Below, piece after piece: positions 20,940 to 30,337 of a DNA stretch of 64,000 nucleotides. The notes below the pieces were generated by a model. That model saw nothing but the letters and a program-made list of their open reading frames with translations, did no database searches and was not told the DNA's origin. The first letter of the stretch is position 1. The number at the start of each line of letters is the position of its first letter. A program made the translations under genes and the position numbers. The DNA comes from Paralcaligenes ureilyticus (lineage in GTDB: Bacteria > Pseudomonadota > Gammaproteobacteria > Burkholderiales > Burkholderiaceae_B). The stretch covers positions 248,001 through 312,000 of the forward strand of contig NZ_SMAJ01000001.1 of assembly GCF_004346225.1 (NCBI RefSeq), in the 5' to 3' direction.

Positions 20940-21782
20940 ATGTCTGCAGGTATTGTATTTCACTCGCTCGCCGCGCTGGCTTACGCCGTTTTGGCCGTTT
21001 CGCTCTGGCGCCCGCTGACCCGCGGCGACGCACAGGCCCATGCAGGGAAAGTCGGCCGGATCTGCCTGCTTAGCGCCATTATCCTGCACGGCATCGGTCT
21101 GCAACAGTCCATACTTTTACCCAACAGCCTGCACCTGGGCTGGGCGCTGGGTCTGTCGGCCGCCATCTGGCTGGGCATGATCATCTTCTGGCTCGAAAGC
21201 CTGGTTTTGCGCATCGATGGCCTGCTGCTTATATTACTGCCCGCGGTCACGCTCGTTGCCATCCTGGCCGCCGTATTTCCGGAAGGCCATAACGTTCCAC
21301 ACGCCAACAACGACTGGCTGCGCGCGCATCTGCTCATTGCACTGACGGCCTATGGCCTTATCACCGTTGCCGCCCTGCAGGCCATGCTCATGACCGCTCT
21401 GGACCGGCAACTGCACCGGCCCGTCGAACAAGAGGCCAACCGCAACTTCATCAGCCGGGCGCTGGATTCGATGCCGCCCCTGCTGGTGCAGGAGCACCTG
21501 CTGTTTCGCCTGATCTGGATCGGTTTTTTCGTGCTCACCCTGGCGGTGATCTCGGGCGCCGTGGTGTCCGTGGGGCTTACCGGCAAACCCTTTCCACTCG
21601 ATCACAAGACGGTTTTCACCCTCTTGTCGTGGCTGACATTCGGCGGGCTGCTGCTGGGGCGCTATGCCCGCGGCTGGCGCGGCCGCGTTGCCCTGCGCTG
21701 GACGCTGGTGGGGTTCGCCTTTTTATTGCTGGCCTATACCGGCAGCCGATTTGTGCTCGACGTAATACTGCAACGAGGTTAA
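20940..21782 (+). CDS. YpjD-like membrane protein of the CcsA/HemX cytochrome-assembly family
   Basis: The 280-aa inner-membrane protein has about eight hydrophobic segments and the CcsA-type core near residues 125-225. Histidines at ILHGIGL, HLLIALTAYGL and FPLDHKTVFTLLSWLTFGGLL match the positions used for haem in this family. Genes of this type commonly sit divergent from ffh, as here. Its exact role is not established; it is not one of the essential cytochrome c maturation genes. The stop is two bases before the next start. Confidence 0.82.
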   Translation: MSAGIVFHSLAALAYAVLAVSLWRPLTRGDAQAHAGKVGRICLLSAIILHGIGLQQSILLPNSLHLGWALGLSAAIWLGMIIFWLESLVLRIDGLLLILLPAVTLVAILAAVFPEGHNVPHANNDWLRAHLLIALTAYGLITVAALQAMLMTALDRQLHRPVEQEANRNFISRALDSMPPLLVQEHLLFRLIWIGFFVLTLAVISGAVVSVGLTGKPFPLDHKTVFTLLSWLTFGGLLLGRYARGWRGRVALRWTLVGFAFLLLAYTGSRFVLDVILQRG

Positions 21783-21783
21783 T

Positions 21784-22047
21784 GTGGGAAAAGTCATATT
21801 CTGGGTCGTCGTCATTATTGGCGGCCTGTTCCTCGCCCGCATCCTGGCCCAGCAAAACGCCAAAGAGCGGGCCGACGAGCGCCAGCCCAAGCAAGCCGCA
21901 AAGCGCAATAGGCCGCCCATCCAGCATCCTGAATCCATGGTGCGCTGCGAACACTGCGGCATCCATTTGCCGCGCTCCGAAGCCGTGCTGATCGGCGGCA
22001 AGACCTGGTGCAGCCAGGAGCACGCCAAGCTGGGCAAGCGCGCGTGA
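21784..22047 (+). CDS. PP0621-like small membrane protein with a C-terminal zinc-ribbon-like motif
   Basis: The 87-aa product has one N-terminal membrane segment (VIFWVVVIIGGLFLARIL), a basic linker, and a C-terminal CEHCGIHLPRSEAV...WCSQEH motif. The motif has two cysteine pairs, C-x2-C and a Cys/His pair, that could bind zinc. The start is a GTG at 21784. Its TGA overlaps the GTG of ampD (GTGA). The family is of unknown function; the linkage to ampD is a frequent arrangement in Burkholderiales. Confidence 0.75.
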   Translation: MGKVIFWVVVIIGGLFLARILAQQNAKERADERQPKQAAKRNRPPIQHPESMVRCEHCGIHLPRSEAVLIGGKTWCSQEHAKLGKRA

Positions 22048-22622
22048 GCCTGGCGCTAGACCGCCACGGCTGGCTGCAGCCCCAGCGCAAAGTCCGCCGC
22101 GCCCGGTCACCCAACCAGGATGCACGCCCGGCTGGCAGCGAACCCATTTTGCTGGTCATACACAATATCAGCCTGCCGCCGGGCGTATTCGGCGGCACCG
22201 AAGTGGCGGATCTGTTTCAGAACCGGCTGGATGTCAGCACCCATCCATGGCTGGCACGCTTGCGCGATCTGCGTGTATCGGCTCATTTCTTCGTGCGCCG
22301 CGATGGTGGCGTTGTGCAGTTCGTCGCCAGCACCCAACGCGCTTGGCACGCTGGCGTTTCAACCTTTGAAGGCCGCGAGCGCTGCAACGATTTCTCGATA
22401 GGGATCGAACTGGAAGGCACCGATACTGTGCCTTATACCGACGCGCAATATCAAACGCTGGCGGAGCTGACCACAGTGTTGCGCGCGCGCCATGCATTGA
22501 AGGCGGTGCGCGGCCACGAGCATATTGCGCCGGGGCGCAAGACCGATCCGGGGCCTAGTTTTGATTGGGAAAGGTATGGTCGTGAGGCCGGGTGGTTCAG
22601 GCGGCAATTGCCGCCTGTTTGA
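22044..22622 (+). CDS. ampD: 1,6-anhydro-N-acetylmuramyl-L-alanine amidase AmpD
   Basis: The 192-aa zinc amidase cleaves the anhydromuramyl-peptide bond in peptidoglycan recycling, in the cytoplasm. The family features are the first zinc histidine in LLVIHNISLPPG near residue 36, the second in HAGVSTF...CNDFSIGIELEG, and the C-terminal HEHIAPGRKTDPGPSFDW with the third ligand. The start is a GTG coupled to the preceding stop. Loss of AmpD usually derepresses AmpC-type beta-lactamases; no ampC or ampR is in this window. Confidence 0.93.
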   Translation: MSLALDRHGWLQPQRKVRRARSPNQDARPAGSEPILLVIHNISLPPGVFGGTEVADLFQNRLDVSTHPWLARLRDLRVSAHFFVRRDGGVVQFVASTQRAWHAGVSTFEGRERCNDFSIGIELEGTDTVPYTDAQYQTLAELTTVLRARHALKAVRGHEHIAPGRKTDPGPSFDWERYGREAGWFRRQLPPV

Positions 22623-22641
22623 AGAGCGACTGGCACGTCTT

Positions 22642-22750
22642 TGTAGCGGCACCCCTTGTGGGTGCCATCTCCGCCAGCAACGGCCCTATCATTTGCAACC
22701 GCCGCCTTGGCCATCAAAGATTTTTGGCAGCCACAAGGGCTGCCGCTACA
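22642..22750. repeat. second REP-like pair between convergent ampD and htpG
   Basis: A perfect copy of the 26-bp unit lies at 22642-22667. A diverged inverted copy at 22725-22750 carries two compensating changes in its own arms (GGCAGCC/GGGCTGCC instead of GGCACCC/GGGGTGCC), so its hairpin is preserved. The pair occupies the space between two convergent genes, like the pair at 19.3 kb. Confidence 0.8.
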
Positions 22751-22756
22751 TTAGCC

Positions 22757-24676
22757 TTAGCCGGCGCTTCCGCCCAACAACAACCGATTCATGCGCTTCA
22801 CAAACCCGGCGGCATCGGCTAAATGCGCGCCTTCGGCCAGCATCGCCTGATCGAGCAGCAACTGCGACCACTCGCCGAAATCCCCATCGGACGACGCCTG
22901 TATGCGCGCAATCAAGGCATGCTCGGGATTGATCTCGAGTATCGGCTTCACATCAGGCGCGGTCTGCCCGGCCGATTGCAACATGCGCAACAAATGCGGG
23001 CTGAGCTCGTTTTCATCCACTACCACGCACGCCGGCGAATCCACCAGACGCCCCGTAACGCGCACGTCTTTGACCTTCTCGGTTAGCGCCGCCTTCAGGC
23101 GCTCGACCAAGGGCTTGAACGTTTCGGCCACTTCCGTCTGATGCTTTTTCTCGTCGTCATCGGCCAACTGGTCCAGGTCCAGGCCGCCCTTGGCAATCGA
23201 CACCAGAGACTTGCCGTCAAAATCGCGCAGATACGACAGCATCCACTCATCGACCCGGTCGGACAGCAACAAGACCTCGAGCCCTTTCTTGCGGAAAATC
23301 TCCAGATGCGGACTATGGCTGGCAGCCGCAAACGAATCAGCGCTGACATAATAAATCTTGTCCTGCCCTTCTTTCATGCGGCCAACATAATCCGCAAACG
23401 ATACCGTTTGCGCCGCGTTATCGGCATGCGTCGACGCAAAGCGCAGGAGCTTCGCGATGCGCTCTTTATTGGCCGTGTCTTCACCCGTGCCTTCTTTAAT
23501 CACCTGGCCAAACTGCTCCCAGAACGTCGTGTACTGCTCGGGCTTGTTCTCGGCCAGATCTTCCAGCAACGACAACACCCGCTTGGTCGACCCCTCGCGG
23601 ATCACACGCACATCGCGGCTTTCCTGCAAAAGCTCGCGCGACACATTAAGCGGCAAATCGGCCGAATCGATCACCCCGCGCACAAAGCGCAGATACATGG
23701 GCAACAGTTGCTCGGCGTCGTCCATAATGAAAACACGCTTCACATACAGCTTGACGCCGCGCTTACCCTCGCGATCCCACAAATCCATAGGCGCGTGCTT
23801 GGGGATATACAGCAACTGCGTATATTCGCTGCGGCCTTCCACGCGATTGTGCGTCCAGGCCAGGGCATCCTCATAATCATGCGCAACGTGCTTGTAGAAC
23901 TCCTGATACTGCTCATCGGTAATATCCGACTTGCCGCGCGTCCACAAGGCATTGGCCTGGTTAATCGTTTCCCATTCAGTCTTTTTAACCTGCTCGGATT
24001 TTTCGCTATCCCACTCTTCCTTCAGCATCTGGATAGGCAGCGAAATATGGTCGGAATAACGGCGCAGCACCTCGCGCAACTTCCAGCCGCTCAGGAATTC
24101 GTCTTCGCCCTCGCGCAAATACAAGGTCACCGACGTACCGCGATCGGCCTTCTCGACCTGAGTCACCGAAAACTCGCCCTGACCGTCGGACTCCCACAAC
24201 ACCGCATCCGTTTCCACCGCGCCCGCGCGCCGGCTTAGTACCGACACCTTTTGCGCCACGATAAACGAAGAATAAAAACCCACGCCGAACTGGCCGATCA
24301 GCTGCGCATCCTTCTGCTTGTCGCCCGTCAGCCGGGAAAAGAATTCTTTGGTGCCAGAGCGCGCGATCGTCCCCAGATGGGAAACTGCCTCGTCGCGCGA
24401 CATGCCCACGCCGTTATCGGATATCGTTACACTGCGCGCCGCCGCATCGTACTCAACGCGGATACGCAAATCGGTATCACCTTGCAACAAATCGGGCTCA
24501 TCAATGGCCTCGAAACGCAGCTTGTCGCACGCGTCCGACGCATTGGACACCAGCTCGCGCAAAAAGATTTCTTTGTTACTGTACAAAGAATGGATCATCA
24601 AATGCAGCAACTGTTTGACTTCGGCCTGAAAACCCAGTGTTTCAGCGCCGTGAACAGAAGTATCGGTTTCGCTCAT
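22757..24676 (-). CDS. htpG: chaperone HtpG (Hsp90)
   Basis: The 639-aa cytoplasmic chaperone shows the Hsp90 N-terminal ATPase signature [18 protein letters not shown] at residues 34-51. [11 protein letters not shown] near 95 and [13 protein letters not shown] near 128 follow. The middle domain has the catalytic-arginine region [15 protein letters not shown] near 345. The C-terminal dimerisation domain is complete. Length and motifs are normal for the bacterial protein. Confidence 0.96.
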   Translation of the reverse strand: MSETDTSVHGAETLGFQAEVKQLLHLMIHSLYSNKEIFLRELVSNASDACDKLRFEAIDEPDLLQGDTDLRIRVEYDAAARSVTISDNGVGMSRDEAVSHLGTIARSGTKEFFSRLTGDKQKDAQLIGQFGVGFYSSFIVAQKVSVLSRRAGAVETDAVLWESDGQGEFSVTQVEKADRGTSVTLYLREGEDEFLSGWKLREVLRRYSDHISLPIQMLKEEWDSEKSEQVKKTEWETINQANALWTRGKSDITDEQYQEFYKHVAHDYEDALAWTHNRVEGRSEYTQLLYIPKHAPMDLWDREGKRGVKLYVKRVFIMDDAEQLLPMYLRFVRGVIDSADLPLNVSRELLQESRDVRVIREGSTKRVLSLLEDLAENKPEQYTTFWEQFGQVIKEGTGEDTANKERIAKLLRFASTHADNAAQTVSFADYVGRMKEGQDKIYYVSADSFAAASHSPHLEIFRKKGLEVLLLSDRVDEWMLSYLRDFDGKSLVSIAKGGLDLDQLADDDEKKHQTEVAETFKPLVERLKAALTEKVKDVRVTGRLVDSPACVVVDENELSPHLLRMLQSAGQTAPDVKPILEINPEHALIARIQASSDGDFGEWSQLLLDQAMLAEGAHLADAAGFVKRMNRLLLGGSAG

Positions 24677-24737
24677 AATGGCTTTAATTAATCAATAATT
24701 TAACGAAGGTAGCCCTGTATGGGCTTGAGTGGCGTAT

Positions 24738-25616
24738 ATGAGGGCGAAAATCGGGAATTCAAGGGTAGGCACAAACGCCAACATGGGTATCTGCTACATG
24801 CTCTTCGGCATCCTGACCCTAAGCCTGAGCGATGCGGCCGTCAAATCCCTGGACGGCCGCTACCCGGCCATGCAAGTCCTGTTCCTGCGCGCAGCCATTG
24901 CCCTGCCGTTCGTCACCGCCCTGGCCCTAAGCCTGGAAGGACGCCGCGCACTATACACCCGGCAACTGGGCCTGCACATGACGCGTGGTTTACTAAACGT
25001 AATAGGCGCCACCGCCTTTTACCTGGGACTGGTGCATCTGCACCTGGCTGAAACCACCGCCATCGCCTACGCCGCCCCCATTTTCGTGGTGCTCCTGTCC
25101 AGGCTAGCCCTGAAAGAAAAGCTCGACGCCTACCGCAGCATGGCCATCGCACTGGGCTTTGCCGGAGTCGTGATCATCGTGCGCCCCGGCGGCGACGCCT
25201 TCCAGACAGCTTCCTTTTACCCGCTGATTACCGCCATGACCTATGCCACCATGATGGTCAGCGCCCGGCGCATCGACCCCACGCAAAGCTTTCCCAACCT
25301 GATGTTCTACTCCGTCATGCCGCAAGTGGTCTTCAGCGTCATCCCCCAGCCCTGGATATGGCAGCCCGTGGCCGGCCCCGACTGGCTGATCATGATCGCC
25401 ATCGGCATCTTCAGCAGCATAGGCATCAGCCTGATATCCCAGGCCTTCCGCTTCGCCCCCGCCTCCATCGTCGCCCCCTTCGACTACACCGGCCTGCTGT
25501 GGGCCACCTTCTTTGGTTGGCTGATCTGGGGGGAACTGCCCGATGCCGTCAGCTATGTGGGGATGGTGCTCATCATCGGGGCGGGGTTGATTGGGGCGCT
25601 GCGCCGACGGGCCTAA
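24738..25616 (+). CDS. DMT-family (EamA) drug/metabolite transporter
   Basis: The product of about 292 aa has ten predicted membrane segments arranged as two EamA repeats (about residues 15-135 and 150-290). A typical TAFYLGLVHLHLAETTAIAYAAPIFV segment ends the first repeat and YTGLLWATFFGWLIWGE lies in the second. The start is uncertain: ATG at 24738 gives a short extra N-terminus, while ATG at 24783 begins right at the first membrane helix. Such proteins export or import small metabolites; the substrate is not predictable. Confidence 0.85.
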   Translation: MRAKIGNSRVGTNANMGICYMLFGILTLSLSDAAVKSLDGRYPAMQVLFLRAAIALPFVTALALSLEGRRALYTRQLGLHMTRGLLNVIGATAFYLGLVHLHLAETTAIAYAAPIFVVLLSRLALKEKLDAYRSMAIALGFAGVVIIVRPGGDAFQTASFYPLITAMTYATMMVSARRIDPTQSFPNLMFYSVMPQVVFSVIPQPWIWQPVAGPDWLIMIAIGIFSSIGISLISQAFRFAPASIVAPFDYTGLLWATFFGWLIWGELPDAVSYVGMVLIIGAGLIGALRRRA

Positions 25617-25644
25617 CCGGTATCGCACTTATATGGCGGCGCCC

Positions 25645-25670
25645 TGTAGCGGCACCCCTTGTGGGTGCCA
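25645..25670 (+). repeat. single REP-like palindromic unit
   Basis: An exact 26-bp copy of the unit found at 19387 and 22642 (core GCGGCACCCCTTGTGGGTGC) lies 28 bp after the transporter stop. It can form a stem with GGCACCC pairing GGGTGCC and may help terminate the transcript. Confidence 0.75.
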
Positions 25671-25689
25671 TAATGAAAAGAACCCGTTT

Positions 25690-25718
25690 TTGCAAAGTCC
25701 GCCCACGCTGCGTATAAT
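25690..25718 (+). promoter_or_regulatory. sigma-70 promoter of tRNA-Leu
   Basis: TTGCAA at 25690-25695 and a perfect TATAAT at 25713-25718 are separated by 17 bp. They lie 52 bp upstream of the tRNA-Leu 5' end, which fits a stable-RNA promoter with a short leader. Confidence 0.75.
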
Positions 25719-25770
25719 CGCGTTCTCTTCTATCAGGCGTTATGCGGCTGCGCATAAACGTTCCTCTCAG

Positions 25771-25855
25771 GCCCGGGTGGTGAAATTGGTAGACGCAGGG
25801 GACTCAAAATCCCCCGCCGCAAGGCGTGCCGGTTCGATTCCGGCCCCGGGCACCA
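25771..25855 (+). tRNA. tRNA-Leu(CAA), probable island attachment gene
   Basis: The 85-nt gene has the acceptor stem GCCCGGG...CCCGGGC with encoded ACCA, a class II long variable arm (CGCCGCAAGGCGT) and T loop GGTTCGATTCC. The anticodon loop CTCAAAA gives CAA. A decayed tyrosine integrase follows 130 bp downstream, the usual layout when an element has inserted into the 3' end of a tRNA. I found no second copy of the tRNA 3' end in the window. Confidence 0.96.
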
Positions 25856-25987
25856 GCTTAAAATCCCTAGTGTTTATAAGGCCCTAGCGCGATTTATAGC
25901 TTCTACCCCAAGACTGGGGGATTTTCCAAGATTGCGAGTCAGGTACAGTGGTGCAGCACCGCGTGTACTTTCGGAGCTTTTCCTCGC

Positions 25988-27053
25988 ATAGCTACTATTG
26001 TTAAGACCCCTTCTGGAACCTGGAAAGCCGTCATTCGCAAGATGGGCTGGCCAACTGCATCCAAAACATTCAGGACCAAACGGGATGCAGAGGACTGAGC
26101 CAGGCGTACCGAAGATGACATGGTGCGCGGCGTGTACATTCAGCGAGTACCGGCTGGGCGAATGGCGGTCGAGGCAGCGCTGAGGCGCTACCTGCGGGAA
26201 GTGACACCGACCAAGCGGGAATCCACCCGCGTATCAGAGCATAAGAAAACACAGCCCTTGCTACGACATCTTGGCAAATACTCACTGGCTGCCCTGAGCG
26301 CCGACATTGTGGCGCAGTACCGCGACATGCGCCTGGCTGACGACCCGGATGAAAACGGCAAGCTGGTACCACGCAGCAACAACACCGTCCGGCTGGAACT
26401 GGCACTGCTGAGTGCACCTGTTTACCGTAGCCATCAAAGAGTGGGGTATGGGGCTGCCCTTTAATCCCGTATCTCAAATCCGCCGCCCTGCTCCCGGTGC
26501 CGGTCGGAATCGCCGGCTGACGCCGACGGAGAACAAATGCCTGCTGGCTGCGGTGGATACCGTACTCGAATCCGATCTTCAGCTGGATCGTACGGATCGC
26601 CTTGGAAACGGGGATGCGGCTGTCAGAGATCGGCGGACTACACCTTGGTCAGGTGGATCTGTAGAAGCGGGTTGTACGGCTGGACATCACGAAGAACTCA
26701 TCGTCCCGGACTGTACCGCTGACGAAAGCCGCTACGGCAGCGTTTCAGGCCGCGATTGATAACCCGATTCAACCGCCCGAGACCGACCTGGTGTTCTTTG
26801 GTGAACCTGGTCGGGATGGAGTGCGACGGCCTTATTTGATAAGGCTTGGACTGACGCCAAGAAAGCGGCTGGGCTGACGGATTTCCGGTTCCATGATCTG
26901 CGGCATGAGGCGGTGAGCCGACTGGTGGAGGCGGGGCTGTCAGATCAGGAGGTGGCAGCGATCAGTGGACATAAGTCTATGTAAATACTGAAGCGGTATA
27001 CTCATTTGAGGGCTGAAGACTTGGTGGGGAAGCTAGATAAGATACAGAGCTGA
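25988..27053 (+). pseudogene. tyrosine-recombinase (phage/ICE integrase) remnant
   Basis: Piecing the three frames together gives a full-length site-specific recombinase. The start would be near 25988, where ATA stands in place of ATG before ATIVKTPSGTWKAVIRK. A premature TGA interrupts at 26096. The N-terminal core-binding domain covers 26120-26410. Frameshifts lie near 26410, 26580 and 26840, and stops at 26662 (TAG) and 26982 (TAA). The catalytic domain is still recognisable from ALETGMRLSEIGGLHLGQ, HDLRHEAVSRL, AAISGHKSM and the tyrosine in RYTHLRAEDL. The gene is dead but marks an insertion event beside tRNA-Leu. Confidence 0.9.
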
Positions 27054-27068
27054 ACGCCTGTTTTCGAC

Positions 27069-27209
27069 CGAGGCTATGCGAAAACGCAGAAATAAACTGC
27101 GCTTCGAAAGGTTGACGCATCAGAACGCTCGCCATTCAATTTTTTCGTGCTCGGGAACGGTAAGAGCACCCGAGGAAATAGGCTATTGCTGCGTTTTCAC
27201 ACAGCCTCG
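27069..27209 (+). mobile_element. 141-bp MITE-like element, copy 1
   Basis: The element has imperfect terminal inverted repeats of about 27 bp. The left end begins CGAGGCTATGCGAAAACGCA and the right end, reversed, begins CGAGGCTGTGTGAAAACGCA; I count four mismatches over 27 bp. It has no coding capacity. A second 141-bp element with the same ends and a related centre (around ATTCAA...GGGAACGGT) lies at 35843-35983 in the opposite orientation. I see no clear target duplication. Confidence 0.7.
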
Positions 27210-27329
27210 ACCCAAAGCGGAAATCCGATCCTAGAGAATGACTGCTACCAAGTGGTCGTTGGTCTATGCGATCAATAACGTACTACCTGCTATGGAGTCC
27301 GGTTAGCTCGCACAGCCTAGTCATAAAAT

Positions 27330-29762
27330 TTAGGCCGCAACCGCCTGATCGGGCACCCAAATTTGCGGCTCGTAGTTGACGACTGTCTTGCCATCTGCAG
27401 CACGGCCAATATCGATCGTGATTAGACGGTCACTCTGAAATGCAGGGCTGAGTTCAAGGGCCAAATAGTCGAATAGTGGCTTCTCATGGACCGCGACTAC
27501 GATCTGGCGACCGTGCTGCTTGGATAGTGTCCGCAGCAATGCTGCAAACTGCGCAATGTGAACTTCGTCCATGCTTTGGATGGGGTCATCAATCAGCAAC
27601 CAGGGAAGCGCTGGCTTTACCGATAGGTGAAGCGCCAGGAACAGCGTCAGTGCGGCCGTGTTTAAGTTGCCTGCACTCAACATAGCGCGCGGATTCCCGC
27701 CCTTGCCACCACTGCGGTAAAGAGTCTCCAGGACAGCCTCGACCGCGCCTCCATCTGATTCAGGCAAGGCGAACGCTGGCACGAATGGCTCATCTGGCGC
27801 CAAGCGAACGAACAGGTCGCGCCAAATTGCGTTCAAAGATTCGTTAAAGACTCGGCGGACAATTGCAGTACGTTGATCGCGCGCGCGATGACTGAGCTCT
27901 TTAGCCTGAGTTATGCGCCTGTCGGCAACTACCTTGAGTTGGCTCATCCGCGCGAGTCGCCTCTTGTTGTCAGCAATCACTTTGGTCAGCGATTGCGTCT
28001 GGCCGTCCAGGATGTTGAACTGCTTCAGGCCGGCATTCGCATCCCTACGCGCCGACTCTTTGGCAGTAAGGACGTCCGCGGTCGTCGATACGTGGCTCTG
28101 AAAGCGCTGCAGCGCCTCAACCAGCGGCTCACTCTCACCAATTGGTTGAATGCTCAGATCAACGGTGAACTTCTGTGCAGCGGCCCGAATGGTCGTAGCC
28201 TTCTGATCCTTCGCGCGCAACACATTCAAACTTGCCGATGCGTCACTGGCATCATTTAGGCACTTCTCGCCCTCAATGGCTGCGGGCTCGAATTGTTGCA
28301 GTGCAAGTTCGAACTCAGAAAGTGTTGCCACTCTCGTCTTGAGATCATCACGGGCCTCATTTGTCAACAGTCGTCCAGCAACGAGTGCGCGGCTCTGCTC
28401 TGCGTTGGTCAACAAAGTGGAGCCTTCAACCCGTTCCTTGGAAAGTGTCCGAAGTCGTCCTGCGCTCGCGGTCAGCGCGGAGATCTGGCTCGCCAAATAC
28501 TCACTAAGCGGTTTGTCCGAGATTTCGCCGAAATCTCTGCTGCAAACCGGACATTCCTCCGAATGCACATGAGAGAGGACACTATTGAGTGCCTCCGCCA
28601 AGCTGCCAGATGCGGCGGCATGCTTCGCAATTTGCTCATCGAGAATCGCGATCCGCGAACGTGACTTGCCGATTCCTTCATCTAGCGCTGCAAGCTGCTT
28701 GGTGTCGTCGACATCGCGTGCCAGGATGGACCTACAGCGCTTCAACTCAGTTGAGACGGTTTCCAACGCGACCGAGCGCGCGTGGGTTGGACGTGTGGAA
28801 GACGGCGATGGTAGGTCAGAAAAATAGGCTGCCATCGCCGACAAGACCGACTCGAGTTGTTTGCCGTCGCCATCACGCCAGCACTGCAACACTTCACTTG
28901 CAATTTTCAATCGCACCTCCGCTGCGTCGCGCTCCTGCGCTGTGACGCCAGACTGAACCGACGACCATTGCTCTATAACGGCACCAATGTCGCGACTGAT
29001 CTTCGCGAGCCTCTGCAGTTCGGGCTCGCTCGCCTCGCTTTGCAACTGATTCAAGACTTGTTGTGATCGAATATCGGTCTGTTCTGGCAAACCCATCACC
29101 ATCAATCTGGACTGCACACTTTGGGTCAGGTGTTGGATCTCGACATTCAATGCCGACTGCTCCTTTGTGAGTCGTGCGATCTCACCTTCGAGCTTTGGAA
29201 TCGCGTCTCGCATGTCCCAGTACAATGGTGCACCATTTCTTAGGCGCCTGACGTTACCTGCATCGTGCAGGCCCTCCACCAGCGCATCCAGTTGGTCGAG
29301 GCCAAGCAAGTCCTTTACAAATTTGGTCAAGGGCGAATCGGTGAGCCGCGCGTCCTTGTGCTGGTAGATCTCCAGCAACCGCGCCAAGGTTGACTGGGCC
29401 AAGTAGCAACGCTCCCCGTAGAACCGGGAGAGCTCCGGAGACAGAAGCCCCTTCCCACTGAAGCTCCTATTGGTGGACGTGATCTTCACGGACTGGTCCA
29501 AGTCAGCCAGACCCTCAACCGTGACGGATACTTGTCCCTCCGTTGCTTCCTTGTGCACCAAATGAGAACTGGATGTCGAGTCTATCTTGACCAACGATGC
29601 AACCTGTCCCGTCAGGCCAAGCTCAATGGCTGACAGCAGGCTCGTCTTTCCAGCACCATTCTGCCCGTGAATTAGTACCACTGGACTATCAAGTGGGACC
29701 GTTACCGTGCCACGAATGCTCCGGAAATCAGTGATCGTAACGGATTTCAATCGAGGAATCAT
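27330..29762 (-). CDS. SMC/Rad50-like ABC ATPase, Lamassu LmuB / ABC-3C-type
   Basis: The 810-aa protein begins with an ABC half-site: FRSIRGTV and Walker A GQNGAGKTS at residues 33-41. Two long coiled-coil arms (about 170-390 and 420-660) flank a zinc-hook-like CPVC at 404-407. The second half-site carries a signature-like LSAGNLNTAALTL at about 695-707 and Walker B LLIDDPIQSMD at about 721-731. An H-loop-like VAVHEK follows. This is the layout of Rad50/SMC proteins and of the ATPase in Lamassu systems. It is the last gene of a three-gene operon, overlapping the middle gene by ATGA. In family terms it would sense DNA ends or replication structures and release the effector; that role is inferred. 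Confidence 0.8.
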   Translation of the reverse strand: MIPRLKSVTITDFRSIRGTVTVPLDSPVVLIHGQNGAGKTSLLSAIELGLTGQVASLVKIDSTSSSHLVHKEATEGQVSVTVEGLADLDQSVKITSTNRSFSGKGLLSPELSRFYGERCYLAQSTLARLLEIYQHKDARLTDSPLTKFVKDLLGLDQLDALVEGLHDAGNVRRLRNGAPLYWDMRDAIPKLEGEIARLTKEQSALNVEIQHLTQSVQSRLMVMGLPEQTDIRSQQVLNQLQSEASEPELQRLAKISRDIGAVIEQWSSVQSGVTAQERDAAEVRLKIASEVLQCWRDGDGKQLESVLSAMAAYFSDLPSPSSTRPTHARSVALETVSTELKRCRSILARDVDDTKQLAALDEGIGKSRSRIAILDEQIAKHAAASGSLAEALNSVLSHVHSEECPVCSRDFGEISDKPLSEYLASQISALTASAGRLRTLSKERVEGSTLLTNAEQSRALVAGRLLTNEARDDLKTRVATLSEFELALQQFEPAAIEGEKCLNDASDASASLNVLRAKDQKATTIRAAAQKFTVDLSIQPIGESEPLVEALQRFQSHVSTTADVLTAKESARRDANAGLKQFNILDGQTQSLTKVIADNKRRLARMSQLKVVADRRITQAKELSHRARDQRTAIVRRVFNESLNAIWRDLFVRLAPDEPFVPAFALPESDGGAVEAVLETLYRSGGKGGNPRAMLSAGNLNTAALTLFLALHLSVKPALPWLLIDDPIQSMDEVHIAQFAALLRTLSKQHGRQIVVAVHEKPLFDYLALELSPAFQSDRLITIDIGRAADGKTVVNYEPQIWVPDQAVAA

Positions 29763-30337
29763 GTGGTACCGTCCTCTTTGATGTCGTCCACTGCGGCGTC
29801 GATGATCTTGTGTAGTTGCACCTGAACGGCTCGGCTGCCTTGCTTTGCTGGAACTACCAAGTCGGCGATCTCCTGGTCGAGACCTTCACCCAGCTTTGAA
29901 AACTGCTCAACGGCGTCCGCAATGGGTGCTTGTGCCTCTGGCAGTCGCAGAGGCAGGAGCACGGCAAGCCAGTTTCGGAGTGAATCTTCCGCGTCCTTGT
30001 CGAGCACGGTTCCCGTGGGAAGCACTCGGCAAACACGGGCCATAGCCTCGAGATTCGCCGAAGTGGGGCGTGGTCCAGCAACCACAACAGTCAGAGGCCG
30101 CTTCGATCTAGCTACATCAAGCGCGCGGGCAACACCCTCCAGCTTGACTACAAGACGTTCTTCCAGCTCGAACGTAGTGTCGGCGATCAGTATTAAGTCC
30201 GGCGAAGGCTCGGTTCCGACCAGCGCAGCTGGAAAGACGAACTTCAGTCCACCAATGACAAGCGGTGCTGAAACGGATCGATAACCTGCCTCCTCCAACA
30301 AGGTTGTAATGCGTCCCACCGGGGTGGTGTCGTTCAT
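29759..30337 (-). CDS. small middle protein of the SIR2-SMC operon (LmuC/ABC-3C middle-component position)
   Basis: The 192-aa product has no motif I can name. It reads as a mixed alpha/beta protein with no signal or membrane segment: hydrophobic strands near residues 28-36 (LKFVFPAAL), 47-52 (LILIAD) and 80-88 (PLTVVVAGP), then a helical C-terminal half ending in acidic residues. It overlaps both neighbours by ATGA, so all three proteins are probably made in a fixed ratio. Size and position match the middle component of Lamassu/ABC-3C systems, but sequence alone does not prove homology. Confidence 0.6.
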   Translation of the reverse strand: MNDTTPVGRITTLLEEAGYRSVSAPLVIGGLKFVFPAALVGTEPSPDLILIADTTFELEERLVVKLEGVARALDVARSKRPLTVVVAGPRPTSANLEAMARVCRVLPTGTVLDKDAEDSLRNWLAVLLPLRLPEAQAPIADAVEQFSKLGEGLDQEIADLVVPAKQGSRAVQVQLHKIIDAAVDDIKEDGTT

